Source: Candidatus Glassbacteria bacterium RIFCSPLOWO2_12_FULL_58_11 (GTDB lineage Bacteria; Gemmatimonadota; Glassbacteria; GWA2-58-10). Taken from it: 7,451 nucleotides of DNA. The notes below the pieces were generated by a model that saw only the letters and a program-made list of their open reading frames with translations, made no database searches and was not told the DNA's origin. The DNA is taken from assembly GCA_001780825.1 (NCBI GenBank), contig MFIX01000034.1, forward strand, positions 62,168-69,618. The letters run 5' to 3'. Made by a program: the position numbers and the translations under genes. Positions 4,530-7,451 of this stretch are shown here, piece after piece. Every line of letters begins with the position of its first letter. Within the stretch, counting starts at the first letter, position 1.

Positions 4530-6305
4530 ATGACCATCCTCGACTACCTGATCGTAATCGGCTACCTGGCGGCGATGCTCGTTGTCGGGGTCCTGCATCT
4601 CAGCCGGGCCTCGGAGAGCGTGCGCAGCTATTTCCTCGGCGGGCACAGGATTCCCTGGTGGATCACCGCCATGAGCTCCAGTATGAGCTCGATCGATATC
4701 ACCGGGACGATGATCAACGTATCCATCCTCTATTTCATGGGTGTGCGCTCTTTTTACTATAACATCTGGATGATAGGCGGGGTGGCCCTGATGTGCCACC
4801 TGGGCCGCTGGATCCGCCGCTCCAATTTGGTGACCGCCGCTGAATGGATGAGCTTTCGTTTCGGCGAGGGCTGGGCCGGCGAGCTGCCCCGGCTGACCAT
4901 CGCAATAATCTCGATCGGCTCGTTGATCGGCTATATCGCCTATGCCTATGTCGGCGTGGGCAAATTCGTCTCGGCTTTTGTCCCGCCGCTCAGCGCCGAC
5001 CCGGCCCGCAACGCCCAGCTCTGGGGCGTCCTGGTAATCGGATTCACCGCGCTGTACGCCATGCTGGGCGGACTTTTCAGCGTGGCCTATACGGACCTGA
5101 TCCAGACATTCATCCTTTTCCTGACCTCGCTTTATATCTCGGTGACCGCTTTCCTTACCGTCAGCGGCGATTTTATTACCGCCAACACGCCCGCCGGCTG
5201 GGAGACCCTGCACCCGACCGCGCGGATCGACTACCTGGCCGATGTCGCTCTGGAGGGTTATCCGGCCGGGGCTTTCGAGGTTTTCTGGCCCTGGGTTTTC
5301 ATGTGGGGCTTTCAGGCCCTGCTCAGCTTTTTCAGCGGACCCGGAATGGGGCCCGGCACCCAGTTCATGCTCTCCACCGCCAGCGCCAGGGACACCTGCA
5401 AGCAGGGAGCGGGCTACGAGCTGCTCACCTTTCCCAAATGGACCCTGGTGGCGGGACTGGCCTTGCTGGCCCTGGCTACGCCTGAGATCAAGATCCAGGA
5501 TACGGACATGGTGTTGCCGCAGATTATCAATACCATCCTGCCCATGGGGATCAAGGGTTTCGTGCTGGTCGGCTTTCTGGCGGCCTTTATGTCCACCTTT
5601 TCGATCAGCATAAACAACGGGACCTCCTATGTCATCCAGGACATCTATATCCGTCACCTGCGGCCGCAGGCCGGCGGCAGGGAATTCCTGACCGTCACCT
5701 ATATCAGCTCGGTCGTATTTGTCGTGTTGGGAGTACTGGCCGGCTTGTCGATGCACGGGCTGTTCGAGCTGGGCATCTGGGTTTTCGTCATTCTCGGGGG
5801 CAGCATGATCGTCCCCCTGATTTTCCGCTGGTACTGGTGGCGCTTCAATGGCTGGGGGTTCGCTTTCGGGATGATCGCCGCTTTCGCCGTGGCCCTGGCC
5901 CAGAAAGTCCTGCAGAACAAATTCGGCTCCACTCTGCCGGACTATTATTTCTATTTCCTGATGCTGGCGGTCTCGCTGGCCGTCTCGGTCCTGGTGACAC
6001 TCCTGACCCCGGCCACCGACCCGCGGACCCTGCAGGAGTTTTACCGGAGGACTCAGCCCTGGGGCTTCTGGCAGCCGGTACACCAGGCGGTGGAGGGAGG
6101 CTGGCCGGAATTCCGAAAAGAGCGGATGTTAAGGCTCGACCTGTTCAACTGCGCGGTCGGCGCGACCTGCCTCTTTTCGCTGAACATGCTGCCGGTCTTT
6201 TTCATGCTGCACAACTGGCCGATGTTCCGCGCTCTGCTGCTCGTGTTTGCGCTGACCGCCGGTATAATGTACCGAAGCTGGTACAAAAATTTACCGACTG
6301 ATTAA
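4530..6305 (+). CDS. Solute:sodium symporter (SSS) family transporter
   Basis: An inner-membrane protein of 591 residues, predicted to use the sodium gradient to import a solute. It has about 14 hydrophobic segments, from MTILDYLIVIGYLAAMLVVG onward. Family hallmarks are visible: YFLGGHRIPWWITAMSSSMS near residues 34-53 (like the FFLAGR-x-x-PWW region), GGLFSVAYTDLIQ at 180-192 (the SSS signature GGL-x-x-V-x-x-TD-x-x-Q) and AAFMSTFSISINNGTSYVIQ through DIY at 351-373, where small hydroxyl residues (S355, T356) fall where the Na2 sodium site lies in studied members. The substrate (sugar, amino acid, organic acid or other) cannot be inferred. ATG 4530 is chosen because GGGAG (4518-4522) lies 7 nt upstream and the first membrane segment starts at once. 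An in-frame ATG at 4473 would add 19 unlikely residues. It is followed after 16 bp by the amidotransferase gene, so cotranscription is likely. Confidence 0.93.
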   Translation: MTILDYLIVIGYLAAMLVVGVLHLSRASESVRSYFLGGHRIPWWITAMSSSMSSIDITGTMINVSILYFMGVRSFYYNIWMIGGVALMCHLGRWIRRSNLVTAAEWMSFRFGEGWAGELPRLTIAIISIGSLIGYIAYAYVGVGKFVSAFVPPLSADPARNAQLWGVLVIGFTALYAMLGGLFSVAYTDLIQTFILFLTSLYISVTAFLTVSGDFITANTPAGWETLHPTARIDYLADVALEGYPAGAFEVFWPWVFMWGFQALLSFFSGPGMGPGTQFMLSTASARDTCKQGAGYELLTFPKWTLVAGLALLALATPEIKIQDTDMVLPQIINTILPMGIKGFVLVGFLAAFMSTFSISINNGTSYVIQDIYIRHLRPQAGGREFLTVTYISSVVFVVLGVLAGLSMHGLFELGIWVFVILGGSMIVPLIFRWYWWRFNGWGFAFGMIAAFAVALAQKVLQNKFGSTLPDYYFYFLMLAVSLAVSVLVTLLTPATDPRTLQEFYRRTQPWGFWQPVHQAVEGGWPEFRKERMLRLDLFNCAVGATCLFSLNMLPVFFMLHNWPMFRALLLVFALTAGIMYRSWYKNLPTD

Positions 6306-6321
6306 AACGGGAGGGTGAATT

Positions 6322-7044
6322 GTGACGCGGAAACAGTTTCTGGTCCTTCAGCAGGTCGAAAGCGAGGACCCCGGGATTTTCGGCGAATGCCTGGAACGCT
6401 CGGGCCTCGAGGTTCTATTTATCCGCATCCAGGAGCAGGATGAGGTCCCCGAGTCGGCCCGCGATCTATGTGGGGCGCTGATCCTGGGGGGTCCGATGAA
6501 CGTGGAGGAGGCCGGCCGTCTGTTTTATTTGGAAGAGGAAATGAAGCTGATTCGCGATTGCCGGAAAAGAAAGGTGCCGGTCCTGGGGATCTGCCTCGGT
6601 GCGCAGCTTCTGGCCGCAGCTTGCGGGGCCAGGGTTTTCGCCGGTCCGGCCCGGGAAATCGGCTGGTATCCGGTGGAGCTCTCCCCGGATAGCCGGCGCG
6701 ACCCGCTGTTCGCGGGCTTTCCGGAGCGGCTGACAGTCTTTCAGTGGCACGGCCAGACTTTCGAGCGCCCCCGGGGCGCGGTCCGGCTGGCCGGGTCGGC
6801 GCTTTACGAGAACCAGGCCTTCCGCCTGGGCGCTGAGCTCTGGGGCCTGCAGTTTCATCTTGAAATTACCGCGGTTCATGTCAAAAACTGGCTGATGCTC
6901 AATGACTCCGCGCTCCGGGAGCTGCCCGGAATCGATCCGCGGGCGGTGCTCGACGGTATCCCGAAGCACGAACAGAACTGCCGGGAGAAAGCTGTCCTGC
7001 TGTTCGAGCGGTTTCTCGATCTTGTCCGGTCGCGGCTGGTTTGA
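6322..7044 (+). CDS. Class I (type 1) glutamine amidotransferase domain protein
   Basis: A 240-residue soluble protein with the class I GATase triad: nucleophile Cys91 in the elbow VLGICLGAQLLAAACGA (87-103), and His179 and Glu181 in GLQFHLE. The early LILGGPMNVEE (53-63) and the EIGWYPVEL (112-120) and FQWHGQTF (140-147) motifs fit the stand-alone GMP-synthase-like amidotransferases (COG0518 type) rather than the GATase domain of a full GuaA, because no ATP-pyrophosphatase domain follows. Such enzymes hydrolyse glutamine or a gamma-glutamyl amide; the acceptor or substrate is unknown. The start is GTG at 6322 with GGAGG 7 nt upstream (6310-6314). It sits 16 bp after the symporter, so it may process the imported solute (for example a gamma-glutamyl compound), but this is inference. 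Confidence 0.92.
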   Translation: MTRKQFLVLQQVESEDPGIFGECLERSGLEVLFIRIQEQDEVPESARDLCGALILGGPMNVEEAGRLFYLEEEMKLIRDCRKRKVPVLGICLGAQLLAAACGARVFAGPAREIGWYPVELSPDSRRDPLFAGFPERLTVFQWHGQTFERPRGAVRLAGSALYENQAFRLGAELWGLQFHLEITAVHVKNWLMLNDSALRELPGIDPRAVLDGIPKHEQNCREKAVLLFERFLDLVRSRLV

Positions 7045-7090
7045 CCTTGAATCTGAAGCATTATCTTAGACAAATGTTGGGAGGATAATT

Positions 7091-7451
7091 ATGGGAGCCA
7101 TGCAGGACAAAGTCGCCATTGTTACCGGGGCGGGTACGGGGATCGGTAAAGCTATCGCCGGGCTGTTCGTGGCGGAGGGGGCGAAAGTGGTGCTCTGCGG
7201 CAGAAGGCTGGACAGGCTGGAAGAGGCCGCGGCGGCCATCGACCCGGGGAGGGAAAGCACTCTGGCCCTGCCCTGCGATGTCACCGACCAGGCCCAGATT
7301 CTGGGTGTGGTCAAGACTACGCTCAACCGTTACGGCGGCATCGATGTCCTGGTCAATAATGCCGGGGTGATGCGCTTCGCCGACCTGACTCAGGCCAGCG
7401 AGGAGTCTTTCGAGCTGATGCTGCGCACCAATGTCTGGGCGCCCTGGCGTT
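7091..7451 (+). CDS. Short-chain dehydrogenase/reductase (SDR), 5' part only
   Basis: The first 120 codons of an NAD(P)-dependent oxidoreductase that runs off the right edge. Classical SDR motifs appear in order: the cofactor-binding TGAGTGIG (residues 12-19), GRR after the second strand (Arg here often favours NADP), CDVTD near the third strand, VNNAG, and the helix-4 asparagine in RTNVW. The catalytic Ser-Tyr-Lys lie beyond the window. ATG 7091 is chosen because GGGAGG (7079-7084) lies 6 nt upstream; an ATG at 7100 (MQDKVAIVTG) is the alternative. It lies 46 bp after the amidotransferase and is probably in the same operon. Substrate unknown. Confidence 0.93.
   Translation, partial: MGAMQDKVAIVTGAGTGIGKAIAGLFVAEGAKVVLCGRRLDRLEEAAAAIDPGRESTLALPCDVTDQAQILGVVKTTLNRYGGIDVLVNNAGVMRFADLTQASEESFELMLRTNVWAPWR

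Noticed and set aside
4506..6083. 525-codon open frame antisense to the symporter gene
   Set aside because: Its protein is rich in Q, D, G, H and P without domain-like order, it has no membrane or catalytic motifs, and it mirrors the codon bias of the real gene on the other strand, which has clear family signatures.
7041..7067. Promoter for the SDR gene (TTGACC with TATCTT)
   Set aside because: The spacer is only 15 nt and the -10 match is weak. Cotranscription with the upstream genes explains the layout better.

Overview
The window (7,451 bp, G+C-rich, every gene with a recognisable GGAG-type ribosome binding site) looks like chromosomal DNA of a Gram-negative-type bacterium: it encodes a predicted outer-membrane beta-barrel protein and several proteins with Sec or Tat signal peptides. 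Nothing in it fixes the taxon. The mix of secreted beta-propeller-like proteins, a solute:sodium symporter and small enzymes would fit an uncultivated FCB or PVC-group bacterium, but that is a guess.

Layout. (1) Positions 1-2156, minus strand: two tandem paralogous genes for exported beta-propeller-like proteins. The upstream copy (921-2156) is complete. The downstream copy (920 to beyond position 1) starts at a TTG that directly follows the TAG stop of the first, in the same frame, and runs off the left edge. (2) 2157-2409: divergent promoter region, with a good extended -10 promoter facing right. (3) 2410-3612, plus strand: another exported, repeat-rich, probable beta-propeller protein, apparently carrying a Tat signal. 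(4) 3613-3792: gap between two convergent genes, holding a very G+C-rich element that folds perfectly into a four-way (cloverleaf) junction with imperfect terminal inverted repeats. (5) 3793-4278, minus strand: small outer-membrane beta-barrel protein with its own sigma70-like promoter bracketed by an inverted repeat. (6) 4530-7451, plus strand: a solute:sodium symporter, a class I glutamine amidotransferase 16 bp downstream, and, after 46 bp, the 5' part of a short-chain dehydrogenase/reductase that runs off the right edge. These three probably form an operon.

How the genes may work together: the symporter, amidotransferase and SDR look like a small uptake and metabolism unit, and the exported propeller proteins may act on or bind an extracellular substrate. 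No substrate can be named from the sequence. I found no CRISPR array, tRNA, rRNA, phage gene or transposase. The most unusual feature is the cloverleaf element at 3670-3789; second is the stop-abutting-start tandem duplication on the left.
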